Counted from the stretch's first letter, positions 28,618-37,724 are shown. The stretch is 64,000 bases of DNA from Candidatus Firestoneibacteriota bacterium (GCA_903891415.1 CAITEH010000058.1:1-64000); one strand, 5' to 3'. Translations and numbers: made by a program. Notes: generated by a model not told the origin, from the sequence alone.

Positions 28618-28839
28618 TTACAGCTCCAAAAAATCTTCCGGTTTTATTTCGACATCGTTTAAAATACTTCTTAAAAGCCCCCTACCAAGATCTTCACCCC
28701 TATGCATTGGGACCACAGTACTCCGGCCATCCGGATGCCTCCAGAATGTATGACTTCCTTTTTGCCGAATATATTCAAATCCCGCTTTCTTAAGTTTTCT
28801 ACAAACCTCACGTCCGGGAAGTGAAATAAGCCTTGTCAT
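28618..28839 (-). CDS. hicA: HicA-type mRNA interferase toxin
   Basis: 73 residues, the usual HicA (YcfA) length. The dsRNA-binding-like fold carries the catalytic His in the QKGSHTFW segment (H30), followed by the typical RHPDGRSTVVPMH strand pair. The gene is second in its pair and its ATG overlaps the antitoxin stop by 4 nt, so translation is coupled. Expected to cleave mRNA in the cytoplasm when HicB is lost. Confidence 0.9.
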   Translation of the reverse strand: MTRLISLPGREVCRKLKKAGFEYIRQKGSHTFWRHPDGRSTVVPMHRGEDLGRGLLRSILNDVEIKPEDFLEL

Positions 28840-29063
28840 GCTTTAACTTCAATACGCTGAACACCTACAAATTCCGATATATCAATTCTCGTCTTATCAT
28901 GTTTTTTAACTTCAAGACATAACTGAATAGCTTCCTTTATCCTCTTCATAAGCTCTTGCATATTTTTCGCCTGAGAATGACATCCTGGAAGATCCGGTAC
29001 TTTTGCGACATACATATTGTCTTCATCTTTTTCTATCAAAACAGATAACTTATACATTTTCAT
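28836..29063 (-). CDS. hicB: HicB-type antitoxin
   Basis: 75 residues: the HicB N-terminal domain (EDNMYVAKVPDLPGCHSQA, then a helix with LMKRIKEAIQLCLE). The C-terminal ribbon-helix-helix or HTH DNA-binding domain of longer HicB proteins is missing, so it should neutralise HicA but may not repress the operon alone. GGAGG lies 6 nt before ATG 29063. It precedes hicA with a 4-nt overlap and has a good promoter. Confidence 0.9.
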   Translation of the reverse strand: MKMYKLSVLIEKDEDNMYVAKVPDLPGCHSQAKNMQELMKRIKEAIQLCLEVKKHDKTRIDISEFVGVQRIEVKA

Positions 29064-29089
29064 ACACTACCTCCGGCTACTGACTCTTG

Positions 29090-29118
29090 ATTTTATCACA
29101 ATATTTCTGCTTTGTAAA
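29090..29118 (-). promoter_or_regulatory. Promoter of hicBA
   Basis: TTTACA (29118-29113), 17-bp spacer, TAAAAT (29095-29090) on the minus strand, 26 bp before the hicB ATG. Confidence 0.6.
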
Positions 29119-29162
29119 TAGACCCATTTCAGGATGCCGTTACAAGAGTTTCCCCATTTTCT

Positions 29163-29250
29163 TGTCATCCTGCCTGTCCACCTGTGAAGGAAGCGTTATT
29201 ATGCGAAAAATCTCTGTTCTTTAATAAAAAGCAAGGATACTTCGCCAAAG
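29163..29250. repeat. CATCCTGAG-family dispersed repeat, partner of 17456-17539
   Basis: GTCATCCTGCCTGTCC at the left, then TCTCTGTTCTTTAAT and GCAAGGATACTTCGCC, the same words as in the 17456 copy and in the MITE-like repeats. Confidence 0.65.
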
Positions 29251-29268
29251 AACTTCCTTCAACGATTT

Positions 29269-29310
29269 TAGACGTTATAGACATTATGGACTTTACTAAC
29301 CTTATGGACA
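29269..29310 (-). repeat. GTCCRTAAR nonamer array flanked by inverted heptamers
   Basis: Minus-strand units GTCCATAAG, GTTAGTAAA, GTCCATAAT, GTCTATAAC and GTCTAAAA start 7 nt after the rhamnosidase stop. The array is bracketed by AACGATT (from 29262) and AATCGTT (29311-29317), which could pair and present the units in a loop. Confidence 0.7.
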
Positions 29311-29316
29311 ATCGTT

Positions 29317-31956
29317 TCATTTTATCACCTTCACTCCTTTTGGCGCGGTTATCTTTAGCTTGATTATTTTTCCATTCTTTGCCTGCCAGGAAACTTTGAT
29401 ATTTCCCCGGGGGGTCGGGACCTCTCCTTTTGCCCGGTCAAGCTCAAAACATTTGGGACGGACCGTTACTTTTGAAAATCCGGAAGTACCGTCTTCGACC
29501 GGTTTCACACCGAGGATCTCCCTGGAAAATATTGCGGCCGGGTAGCCCGACCAGCCGTGGCACCGGCTGGCAGACTCTCTTGTAAAATCCTCCCAGAAAG
29601 AGGTGGCGCCTTTATCCAGCATATATTTGTACCTTTCCTTAATTTGTGCCAGGACAAAATCCGCCTGCCCGTACCGTAAAAGCGCGTTATATATATAGTA
29701 CTTATGGCTCGGTGACGCCTCCAGAGGAAGCTTACCTTCCATTATTTTTCCCAGAACCATTTTTGCGGCCTTTCCTTTCAGCACCTCAAAAGCCGCCCCC
29801 GCTCCGTTGGAGATCTCCGAACAGGCATTCTTGCCGTCGCCGTAGAGAGTATCATTTAGCATCCCCTTTTCTTTATTCCAGAAATGCTTTAGCGTTTTGA
29901 CGCGGGTCTTTTTCGCGAGCCCCCGCAGTTTTACGGCTTCTTTTTTGTCACCGGTGAGAGCATATATTTTTGCCATCGTATCCAGAAAGTAGCAGAACTT
30001 CGCGTTCATCGCGGAGAAGGAATATTGCAGGCCCATGCCATAAACCGAGGAGAATTTATTATCCACCCACTGCTGGGTCCTGGGCGCGTGGTTCCAAAAT
30101 ACTCCATCTTTATTTATCCTGCTCACCAGCCATTGCACGCAGAGTTTAAGTTTGGGGAGCATTTCGAAAAGCAGCGTTTTATCGCCGGAATGCACGAAAT
30201 AGTCCCAGAGGGCGCAGGCCCATTCAAAAGTTTGAAAAGGGAATTCTTCGTTGAGGGTCATGCAGACCCAGACCCTGCCCCGCGTATCCTGCAAAAACCC
30301 CTGCTGTCTCAGAACGCTTCTTGCGTATTTGTAGTCACAATCCGCGTAATAGCCTGTCATAAGTATCCTTGCCGAATCCTCAATCCAGGGGCGTTTCTCC
30401 CTCCACGGGCAGTCCATCGGAGTATCCCGCATACAAAGGTTAGCTGAATAAGCGGCAACCTCATAGATACGGTTTAAAAGAGGGTCAGAGCATTCAAACT
30501 TCCCTTTTCTTGAAAAGGGATATTCTATATAGTCAACATGAATGCTCTTAATTTTTAAACCCCGGGAAACATTCCTGAAAGTTACCTGCAGGTACCTGAA
30601 CCCCTTCCATTCAAGGGTCTTGACCGTTTCCTCCGTGTCCGCAAGCGTGAAGCGGTCGGTATAATGGACTTCAGATTTTACCGGATCTATCCTTCCGGCG
30701 GTCAGGTGCTCGGCACAGCCGAGGTCAACTACCGTACCTGCCGCGCCTTTTAACCTAACTACGGGGTAACCCGTCACCTCTTTTCCAAAATCCAGGATTA
30801 AGGCATACGAGCTGCCCGGAGAAAGTTTTGGCAGGTTAACCGGTTTTCCTTTCAGCAGGCCTTCAACATTCAGGGCACAGTCCTCTATTTCTTCCGCTGC
30901 CATCTGTTTGGCCGCATTAAAATGAGCAATGTCTTTTGCAGGAAGTTTTATGCCGGAGAGTTCCAGCGCGAACGGTTTTTTAAGCGGGAAAACGGTAAAA
31001 TGCAGAAGAAAAACAGTGAACTGCGGAAAATTATTATGCTTTCCGGAAGCAGGGTCCTCCCGGAATTTCAGTTTTAAAATATTTTTTCCGGCCTTAAGTT
31101 GAAAGTCCGCGCTTTGAAAATTATTCCGGGAAGTACAATCAATAAAACCGCCGCCGTTCAAAGCATAGCAGCATTTCTTGGAGGTTTCCACCAGCAGCCG
31201 GGAGCTCTGCCTGCGTTTTGAGCCGATAACGGCCCGCAATAAAAACTCTTTTGCCGTTGTTTTTGCATAGGCATAGAAAACCGGATAATTTTCCAGGCCT
31301 TCAGGGATAAGATCAGTAACCAGCCCCGTCCTGATCAGCTTTACCGGAAGCAGGGGGGTATGTTTAAGCTGCGCGATACTCCTTTCTTCCGGGTCACCCC
31401 ACTCGCCGTAGGGAGCTTTTCTGAGTTCAGCACTTGCCTGCCAGCAGGCATCATCAAAGCCCGGAGTATTCCAGCCCCGGATACGTTTTCTGAAATCCCT
31501 TACTTCTATATACTCAAGATTCAGCCAGAAGGACCTTCTGGACACATCCTGTTTCCACTCCACGGCTTTCTCGCATTTCCAGGAATTATCGGTCACCACG
31601 ACCTGAGTTCCATTTATTGTCAATTGAGCCATTAACGCCGCCTGTTTCGGGACCGACCAGCCGGAAGGGATGCCGTAGTAATTAACCAGCACTGCAAGAG
31701 TATTTTTTCCTTTCCTAAGGTAGTTCGCGACATCCAGATCATCATAGATCTGCTGTTCGGGGTAGGATACAGAGGTCCCTTTATGGACAAATTTTCCGTT
31801 TATATAGAGTTCGTACCAGCTCTCGGCCGTGATAAGAATACGGGCTTTTTTTACCGCGGCGCCTGTTTCAAAAGTTTTCCTGAAATAGACGAATTCATTG
31901 GGTATCCCGACCAAACTTTTCCAGATCCATTTTGCTTTCCAGACAACTTCCGGCAT
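29317..31956 (-). CDS. GH78-like alpha-L-rhamnosidase, cytoplasmic
   Basis: 879 residues, no signal peptide. Starts with the GH78 beta domain (WKAKWIW, YFRKTFE, YELYINGKFVHKG, YDDLDVANYLRKGKN). A later beta domain ends near YRYLQV-type strands (WKGFRYLQVTFRN). The (alpha/alpha)6 barrel has DTPMDCPWREKRPW at ~511-524, the GH78 signature around the general acid, and ATSFWEDF near 783-790, the usual site of the second catalytic Glu. The family inverts alpha-L-rhamnosides, so this would release rhamnose from imported pectin-, flavonoid- or ulvan-type oligosaccharides. AGGAGG lies 5 nt before the ATG. Monocistronic; a nonamer array follows its stop and a MITE-like repeat precedes its start. The catalytic stretch deviates from the common R-E-E-R-x-G-W form, so substrate range is uncertain. 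Confidence 0.85.
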   Translation of the reverse strand: MPEVVWKAKWIWKSLVGIPNEFVYFRKTFETGAAVKKARILITAESWYELYINGKFVHKGTSVSYPEQQIYDDLDVANYLRKGKNTLAVLVNYYGIPSGWSVPKQAALMAQLTINGTQVVVTDNSWKCEKAVEWKQDVSRRSFWLNLEYIEVRDFRKRIRGWNTPGFDDACWQASAELRKAPYGEWGDPEERSIAQLKHTPLLPVKLIRTGLVTDLIPEGLENYPVFYAYAKTTAKEFLLRAVIGSKRRQSSRLLVETSKKCCYALNGGGFIDCTSRNNFQSADFQLKAGKNILKLKFREDPASGKHNNFPQFTVFLLHFTVFPLKKPFALELSGIKLPAKDIAHFNAAKQMAAEEIEDCALNVEGLLKGKPVNLPKLSPGSSYALILDFGKEVTGYPVVRLKGAAGTVVDLGCAEHLTAGRIDPVKSEVHYTDRFTLADTEETVKTLEWKGFRYLQVTFRNVSRGLKIKSIHVDYIEYPFSRKGKFECSDPLLNRIYEVAAYSANLCMRDTPMDCPWREKRPWIEDSARILMTGYYADCDYKYARSVLRQQGFLQDTRGRVWVCMTLNEEFPFQTFEWACALWDYFVHSGDKTLLFEMLPKLKLCVQWLVSRINKDGVFWNHAPRTQQWVDNKFSSVYGMGLQYSFSAMNAKFCYFLDTMAKIYALTGDKKEAVKLRGLAKKTRVKTLKHFWNKEKGMLNDTLYGDGKNACSEISNGAGAAFEVLKGKAAKMVLGKIMEGKLPLEASPSHKYYIYNALLRYGQADFVLAQIKERYKYMLDKGATSFWEDFTRESASRCHGWSGYPAAIFSREILGVKPVEDGTSGFSKVTVRPKCFELDRAKGEVPTPRGNIKVSWQAKNGKIIKLKITAPKGVKVIK

Positions 31957-31980
31957 TAAAACCTCCTTGAAGAATGTAAG

Positions 31981-32268
31981 ATACTGTCAAACTTCTCTTA
32001 GTAAATCTCTGCTTACATCTACTTTTACAAGCACTTTTTTGGATTTAGATTGCCTATCCAGTCTTTTTCTTGTCATGTTGAGCCATTTTTCTCTTGGCGA
32101 AACATCCCTGCTTTTCAGACTTAAAATACAGAAATCCTTCGTCAAAAGAGACTTCCTCCACAGGCGGACAGGCAGGATGACAAAGCTATTCAGAAACTAC
32201 TTCTACTATAACAAGTTTCTTTTTAACTGCCTTTTCTCCATAGCTTTCATTTACTGTTTGACACTACC
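31981..32268 (+). repeat. MITE-like dispersed repeat, copy 3 (most complete)
   Basis: 288 bp with imperfect terminal inverted repeats: ATACTGTCAAAC...AGTAAAT at 31981-32006 against GGTAGTGTCAAAC-AGTAAAT read from 32268 on the minus strand. The body matches copies 1 and 2, with an extra GCCTGTCC-type stretch near 32160. No open frame of its own; looks like a non-autonomous element. Confidence 0.8.
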
Positions 32269-32304
32269 GAATATAAAAAACGTTAGCCGTGAAAATAAAC
32301 ACCT

Positions 32305-32354
32305 CCCACCACAAAGCGTTGGTGGGTCACGACCCGCCACAAAGATTTGGTGGG
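32305..32354. repeat. Two tandem hairpins (CCCACCA...TGGTGGG)
   Basis: 32305-32326 and 32333-32354 are successive 22-bp hairpins with arms CCCRCCA/TGGTGGG and a CAAAG-containing loop. The same motif is inside the mosaic repeat near 20410. The rest of the gap 32269-32415 shows nothing else. Confidence 0.6.
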
Positions 32355-32415
32355 TCGAACAGGAGATCCCCGATAAGAACACTCAGGGATTACAGAAAAA
32401 ATGTTTATTTTTCAG

Positions 32416-33555
32416 TCACTTTGAATCTTGTATTGTATAGATATTGACTCCATAGCCCGCGAAGGTGTCTTCAAAATATCCTTCTTCGGAACTGAGTTCC
32501 CTGTTTTCGTTTGCAGTTATTTTGGTATTTTTTTTCAGGCCGGAAACAGCGAACCTGACTTTTTCCCCGTTATTTTTCATATTAACGGCAAAAATATAGC
32601 TCTTGCCCTCAAATTCTTTTACCATAATATCCACCTGCCCGCCGTTTTGTTCTTTTTTCTCAACCTTACCGGCAACCTCCGCCGCACAAAGCACGGGGGT
32701 AAGTTTTGTTATAAGTTCATTGTTGGTTTTCATCGCCTTTTTAATTTCCGCAGTCGAAGAATCCCATCTCCAGGGGCCCCAGGAGACCGTAAAATAACCT
32801 ATGGCCCCGGCTCCGTGGACCAGAGCCTGCCAGACCATATTCGTAAATTCAAAATCCTTCGCGCCGTCCGGATGCCCGAGCTCTTTTAATTTTTCCCGGG
32901 AAATATTCGGTAAAATAGACGTGGCCTCAACAAAAGCCACGATAGGTTTGCTGTTATTGCTGTAGCCCTTTATCAAGTCCACGGATTCCGCGGTCCTCGG
33001 GATCCATTCCGGCCTGCCCCAGGTGGTTATAGGATAAAAAGAAAAACCCAGTATATCCGTGTTCTCTGAATATTTTGCGTAGTTAGAGCGGTCGAACTTT
33101 TCAATTCCCTGCAAAAAACCAAAATTCGCGAAATAGGCAAAAGTCTTGTTGTCAGGGTCTTCTTTTTTTATCTTATCGCATCTTTCCTTCCATTGTTCGG
33201 GAGGTATTATGTTTTCCCTGCCGTGGTCCGGTGAGCCGGCGAGCCAAAAGAGAAGCGCCGGGTGGCCCTTCAAGTCACTGGTTTTATCTTTATATTCAAG
33301 GATACCGTGCATGCCCTGTTCCCCCAGCCCGTCAAGAAAATCCTTTGCCGTGGGGTCTCCGGACCAGACCAGCGTATTCACTCCAAGGTCCTTCCAGTAA
33401 GAGATCATCTTGGGCGGCTGGACCCAGACCAGGAGCGGAATAAAAGGTTTTCCCTCCAGCAAAAACTCTCTATTTTTACCTATTTGAACCTTTGCCGCCG
33501 CGAACTGCAACAGGGCAAGCGATAAAAAAAACACGCACAATAATCTATTTTTCAT
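32416..33555 (-). CDS. Secreted TIM-barrel glycosidase-like protein (paralogue 2)
   Basis: 379 residues, signal peptide at ~1-21 (QFAAA/KV). Same domain order as the proteins at 4109 and 44287. Here the DEPD of the other two is GSPD (107-110), so the putative acid/base Glu is absent, while the later Glu (VAFVEAT) is kept. It may be a binding protein or use another residue. AGGAG lies 6 nt before the ATG. It stands alone between the MITE-rich gap and a long palindromic repeat. Confidence 0.7.
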   Translation of the reverse strand: MKNRLLCVFFLSLALLQFAAAKVQIGKNREFLLEGKPFIPLLVWVQPPKMISYWKDLGVNTLVWSGDPTAKDFLDGLGEQGMHGILEYKDKTSDLKGHPALLFWLAGSPDHGRENIIPPEQWKERCDKIKKEDPDNKTFAYFANFGFLQGIEKFDRSNYAKYSENTDILGFSFYPITTWGRPEWIPRTAESVDLIKGYSNNSKPIVAFVEATSILPNISREKLKELGHPDGAKDFEFTNMVWQALVHGAGAIGYFTVSWGPWRWDSSTAEIKKAMKTNNELITKLTPVLCAAEVAGKVEKKEQNGGQVDIMVKEFEGKSYIFAVNMKNNGEKVRFAVSGLKKNTKITANENRELSSEEGYFEDTFAGYGVNIYTIQDSK

Positions 33556-33613
33556 TTATTCTCCTCTAATAAAATATTTTCTGCTGTCTTTTAATTTCCC
33601 ATTCCTCTCGCAT

Positions 33614-33745
33614 GTCATTGCGAGGAATCGACCGATAGGGAGGGTTTATGACGAAGCAAACCAGTAAGGACTTTTTTCGATATTATTTTCTCTTTAGTTT
33701 GCTTCGTCATCTAATCACGGCTATCGCCGTATTCCTCGCAATGAC
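33614..33745. repeat. GTCATTGCGAGG long palindromic repeat
   Basis: Outer arms GTCATTGCGAGGAAT (33614-33628) and ATTCCTCGCAATGAC (33731-33745); inner arms GACGAAGCAAAC (from 33650) and GTTTGCTTCGTC (to 33708). The TCATTGCGAGG...GAAGCAA type is widespread between genes of many bacteria. The rest of the 33556-33889 gap holds only short echoes of it. Confidence 0.75.
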
Positions 33746-33889
33746 AGAAAAACTGTCAGCTATATTTGTCATCTAATCACGGCATATTTTGCAATCCTTC
33801 ATAGCCAGCTTTCAGGCTATTGAAGGAAATAAATATTATTTCTTATCAAAACTAGCTTTGCTTATTTTGCAATACTTCGCTGTCAAATA

Positions 33890-35341
33890 TTATTCTTTCT
33901 TCTCAACATATTTCAGGAACCACTCGTCCTCGGGGTGCCCGTATTGCACTGCCCCGATATCCGGCCGTTTCCCGCCGGGTGAAGTTATTGACGGATCCCC
34001 GGCGCCTATTGCGGGGCTGTCCTTCTGCAGCCGGTAGTCACCGTTCTTTGGATCAACAAACTTCGGATCTGCTCCAAATATAGCGTGCAGGTCAAAAACA
34101 GCAGATTTTGGGGGATACTTAAAATCATAGTTATGAAGATTATAATCCCAAACAGACCCTGGCAGGCTCGTGGGTTCCGAAAACACGGCGCCCGAACGCT
34201 CGCCTTTTTCTTTTTCCCTTCTGTTATTATAGAAAATATTATTCAAAACAACAGCGTGATGGGAACTTTCCCCGAAAGTCATGGGGCCATAGTACGATTC
34301 CGCGACAACATTGTTAATAAAAGTGAAATTGTCGCTGTTGCTTCTTATCTGGATCGCGCAGGCACGGGCACGCCTGAAGATGTTCCCTTTAAAGGTAATA
34401 TGCTGGACCATATTCTCTCCCAATTTACTCTCGTGTTTGTCCTCGCACATGAACATCTGGCCTATATTATCGCAATAATTATTTTCTACCAGGATATTTG
34501 AGGCAAACAATACATACGGCGGGGCCCGCCAGGTTGAAAAGGTCTGAAAAGCATCAAGATGCGGGCCGCTTTTTGGATACTGTTCTTCATCCAAAAAATC
34601 ATGGATATAATTATGCCGGATGATATGCCCGGTACCAAAGAACCGTACCGCGTCTTCCCCTCCCACATTTTCCCCGGTTTTGGTGTTGCAATTGGTCCCG
34701 TGCGACATTTCATTCCCTTCAACCACCCAGTCCAGGCCCATTATATTAATAGAGGTTCCCGCGCAGCGGAAGAGGGTATTGTCTTTGAGCAATATTTTTT
34801 TATTCTCCATACTGAACGAGATTATTCCCCCGGACTGGCCTGCCGGAGGATTAAGGTCATGTAAAAAATTACCGGCTATTTCAATTGCTTCGGCTTTTTC
34901 CAGAAAAACCCCGCCTCTTTTGGGAACTCCGGTTATTTCAAAATTTTCTATCCTGACAAAACCCGCACCGGCAATATCAAAACCCTTTGTAACGGCATTG
35001 AGAACCGGATTACCCGGAAAAGCAGAAGGCTTAAGGGGATCAAACTGTTTGTTCCGGTCAACGTGGGAAAGGTTTGGAATGCTGCTGCCTTTTAAAGTAA
35101 TAAGCTGCCCCGGTTTGCCGCTTTTTTTTACGGTAACTCTTTCATAATTTCCCGGCATTACAATTACGGTATCCCCGGGCCCGGCCGCGTCCAAACCGTG
35201 CTGGATAGATACCCAGGGCAGGGCCTTTGTACCGGGATTTGTTTCTTTCGCTGCCGGATCAGCGCTGTTTACATAGAAAGTTGCAGCGCTTACCTGCAGG
35301 GCAGAAACCAGGATAAAAACCAGGCAAAATTTCTTTTTCAT
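33890..35341 (-). CDS. Secreted right-handed parallel beta-helix protein
   Basis: 483 residues from ATG 35341. An in-frame start 96 nt upstream exists, but the signal peptide begins here (MKKKFCLVF...QVSAA/TF) and only 16 bp then separate it from the preceding gene. A DUF1565-like opening (FYVNSADPAAKETNPGTKA, then WVSIQHGLDAAGPGDTVIVM) leads into a pectin-lyase-type beta-helix with repeated IEN/IRHNYI/LVENNYCDNI turns. It ends with GADPKFVDPKNGDYRLQ and PDIGAVQYG, as in many secreted polysaccharide-lyase-like proteins. Likely binds or cleaves polyuronate; no catalytic residues identified. Last gene of a three-gene unit with the DUF4838 protein and a second beta-helix. Confidence 0.8.
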   Translation of the reverse strand: MKKKFCLVFILVSALQVSAATFYVNSADPAAKETNPGTKALPWVSIQHGLDAAGPGDTVIVMPGNYERVTVKKSGKPGQLITLKGSSIPNLSHVDRNKQFDPLKPSAFPGNPVLNAVTKGFDIAGAGFVRIENFEITGVPKRGGVFLEKAEAIEIAGNFLHDLNPPAGQSGGIISFSMENKKILLKDNTLFRCAGTSINIMGLDWVVEGNEMSHGTNCNTKTGENVGGEDAVRFFGTGHIIRHNYIHDFLDEEQYPKSGPHLDAFQTFSTWRAPPYVLFASNILVENNYCDNIGQMFMCEDKHESKLGENMVQHITFKGNIFRRARACAIQIRSNSDNFTFINNVVAESYYGPMTFGESSHHAVVLNNIFYNNRREKEKGERSGAVFSEPTSLPGSVWDYNLHNYDFKYPPKSAVFDLHAIFGADPKFVDPKNGDYRLQKDSPAIGAGDPSITSPGGKRPDIGAVQYGHPEDEWFLKYVEKKE

Positions 35342-35357
35342 GCAATTGACCCTTTTT

Positions 35358-37700
35358 TTACTTTTTATCGCTTTCAACTTCAACCAGCCAGAAACTGTCA
35401 ATATAGGCCGGGAGCTGCAGCTCTTCGCCTTTTTCATTTTTTGTCTTAAAATTGTCCGGTTTTGTTAGAGCCGCGAACAAAGAACCGCCATTTTCATCGG
35501 GGGACCAGGTACCCATATCGGCGACGTGCCATTTACCATCCATTAACTTAGCGTCAATTTCCGCGCCGCAAGTGCGGTTTTTTCCGGCCGTATATATTGC
35601 GACGGTAAACGACTTGCCGGCAGCGCCGGGAGCCGCCTGGCCTTTATAGCGGAAGTAGCCCTTATATTTTTTTCCGGGAGTGAAATCTTTGGGAGCGATC
35701 AAGGCATTGGTTATGGCCCAGCCGGGGATCGTCACTTTCTGCGCCCAGCCGGAAAGTGCCCCGTCCGCCTTGAACAGGGATTTAGATTTCTGGTCAAACT
35801 GCGCGGAATATAGGAAAAGATATTTTTTTGGGTCTATTTTTTTCAATTCTTCAGGGAGTCCCGCAGCGGGGTCCGTTTCTATAAGCTTCAGGTAGTCCAG
35901 AGCCCAATCATACAAAGGCTGGGCTTTGTCCCCTTCTCTGATTGCGGAAATACCGTTCTCCCTGCCGGTCCGGACAAACTGTTCGACGGTCTCCTTAAAG
36001 GACATTTCCGGATTGAGCTTTTTCGCCGCGTCCCAGTAGACGTAGGGCCGCATCAGGAACATAAGCTGCACAGAAAAATGGGCAACCTGCACCCTTCTTA
36101 ATATATCCGGCTCAGCTTTAGCAAGTTTTTCCGCCTGCCGGAACTTTTGTTCTGCCGCGCTGATAATTTCCGGTGTCAGATGAGGCGCGCTTAAAAAAGT
36201 CCGGTGGGTGGACCAGATAGGCAGATGTTCTTTTATTACTTTGTCTTCGAGCATATTAATATATTCCCAGATGAGCGGCCCCGCTTTTGAGCCGTAATAC
36301 CCCAGGCAAAACTCCTTTACTAGTTCCCGGCCGTCCAGGTCCGGCTCCCACATCGCTTTTGCTTCCAGCCACATGCAGAGTTTTGAAAACTGGCCGTTAT
36401 CCATAGTATGGCTGCCCTGTTCAAATATTCCCCGGATATTTTTTGAAACAAGCCACTTGATATTCGGCTGAATTACAAAAAAATTGGGCCAGGGCATAAC
36501 GTAATTCACAAAATTTGTGGTATAGCCCCAGACATAGAACTTTTTGCAGAGCTTGGACCAGTCTTCGACATCTTTTTTATAATCACTATTTTCCTTGGGA
36601 AAACCTTCTTCAAGGGGCTGCGCGTAATTGCATCTTATCGGCGGGATCGTGATCATCACATTATCTTCGCATTTTATGCCTACCGGCGCGGCCTGGCTCC
36701 AGGAATAGGCGTTTGTATTAAGCCAGACCTCCGGATATTTTTCTTTGACGATCCGCGCGACGCCATTAATAAAATAGACGACCAGAGCCGAACTGTTAAC
36801 GTGTTTTTTTACCAGCGCCGCGCAGGTTTCGCACTGGCAGATCATGGAATCATCTTCCTGTCCGAGGGTAATAAGTTTCCAGCCGGGATGCTGGTCCAAG
36901 ACGGCAAGGGCATTTTTTGCGGCGAGCTTAATGGCTTCTTCATTGGTCCAGCAGGGCTGATTGGCCAGCCGCTTGCCTTTTATCAGGCAGTAATATTCAG
37001 GATGTGTTTCGAAATAGACATCTTTGGGAAGGTATTTAGTGACCCCGTGAGCTATCGCCCGGTCCATGGCTATAGGGGCCAGCTCATCCGGCATCTCGTG
37101 ATAACTTGCGTGTATCCGGTTCCTGGCGCACCACTGCCTTCCTTCATACCATTTTGAAGAAGAGTCCGGGTCCTCTTTCCGGCCCAGCCAGAGATCTCCG
37201 TAAAGCAGGTCGCGGTATTCAAGAACAGGTATCTTTTCCAGGTCAACGGCCGGGAAGACAAGTTTAGCCAGCTGCGGGATCGTGCTTTCTCCGGGAGCCC
37301 ACCACCTGCAGCCCATTTTTTCCAGCAGTTCGTAGACCCCGTACATCGTGCCTCTTACTCTTCCGCCCGCAATAATAACACGGTCCTTTATTTTTTTTAA
37401 AACAAAGCCGTCTGTACCGAGTTTCTTAGCGTCAATATTGACCCCCAGAGCTTTGACGGCAGCGCTGTCACCGATCAAGATCGCCTTTTCGGGGATAGTT
37501 TTTTCTTCGCCTGTAACAGCGAACTCCAGTCCCGTCATTTTGTTCAGATGTTCCGCAAGGTCTTTTGCGGCCCATTTTTCGCTTATGGAGGCCTCTTTAG
37601 AAAGCACTATCACATAAGGAGCAGGGACAGCACTGTTTTCCGCATAGCCCAGGGAACACAAACAAACCAAAAGTGAAAAGACCAAAGCCCTCTTTTTCAT
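35358..37700 (-). CDS. Secreted DUF4838 (GH67-like) protein
   Basis: 780 residues, signal peptide at 1-20 (GYA/EN). The N-terminal ~25-150 is the alpha-glucuronidase-like domain (VIVLSKEASISEKWAAKDL, GGRVRGTMYGVYELLE, GCRWWAPGE). About 160-560 is a barrel with DUF4838 features (RNRIHASYH, HPEYYCLIKGKR, MICQCETCAALVKK, FVNYVMPWPN). About 650-780 is a beta-sandwich, probably carbohydrate-binding. Such proteins are common in polysaccharide-degrading bacteria; the activity is largely unproven, glucuronidase-type action on uronate side chains being the usual guess. Middle gene of a unit with two beta-helix proteins (gaps of 24 and 16 bp), which suits attack on a uronic-acid polymer. Confidence 0.8.
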   Translation of the reverse strand: MKKRALVFSLLVCLCSLGYAENSAVPAPYVIVLSKEASISEKWAAKDLAEHLNKMTGLEFAVTGEEKTIPEKAILIGDSAAVKALGVNIDAKKLGTDGFVLKKIKDRVIIAGGRVRGTMYGVYELLEKMGCRWWAPGESTIPQLAKLVFPAVDLEKIPVLEYRDLLYGDLWLGRKEDPDSSSKWYEGRQWCARNRIHASYHEMPDELAPIAMDRAIAHGVTKYLPKDVYFETHPEYYCLIKGKRLANQPCWTNEEAIKLAAKNALAVLDQHPGWKLITLGQEDDSMICQCETCAALVKKHVNSSALVVYFINGVARIVKEKYPEVWLNTNAYSWSQAAPVGIKCEDNVMITIPPIRCNYAQPLEEGFPKENSDYKKDVEDWSKLCKKFYVWGYTTNFVNYVMPWPNFFVIQPNIKWLVSKNIRGIFEQGSHTMDNGQFSKLCMWLEAKAMWEPDLDGRELVKEFCLGYYGSKAGPLIWEYINMLEDKVIKEHLPIWSTHRTFLSAPHLTPEIISAAEQKFRQAEKLAKAEPDILRRVQVAHFSVQLMFLMRPYVYWDAAKKLNPEMSFKETVEQFVRTGRENGISAIREGDKAQPLYDWALDYLKLIETDPAAGLPEELKKIDPKKYLFLYSAQFDQKSKSLFKADGALSGWAQKVTIPGWAITNALIAPKDFTPGKKYKGYFRYKGQAAPGAAGKSFTVAIYTAGKNRTCGAEIDAKLMDGKWHVADMGTWSPDENGGSLFAALTKPDNFKTKNEKGEELQLPAYIDSFWLVEVESDKK

Positions 37701-37724
37701 TTTGCTTTTCCCCCGCCGATAATA

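Noticed and set aside
31898-32440. 180-codon plus-strand frame
   Set aside because: Starts antisense inside the rhamnosidase gene and runs through the MITE-like repeat into the next gene; no coding signature.
35342-35437. Upstream start for the beta-helix gene at 33890
   Set aside because: It would put 32 residues before a good signal peptide and overlap the DUF4838 gene end.
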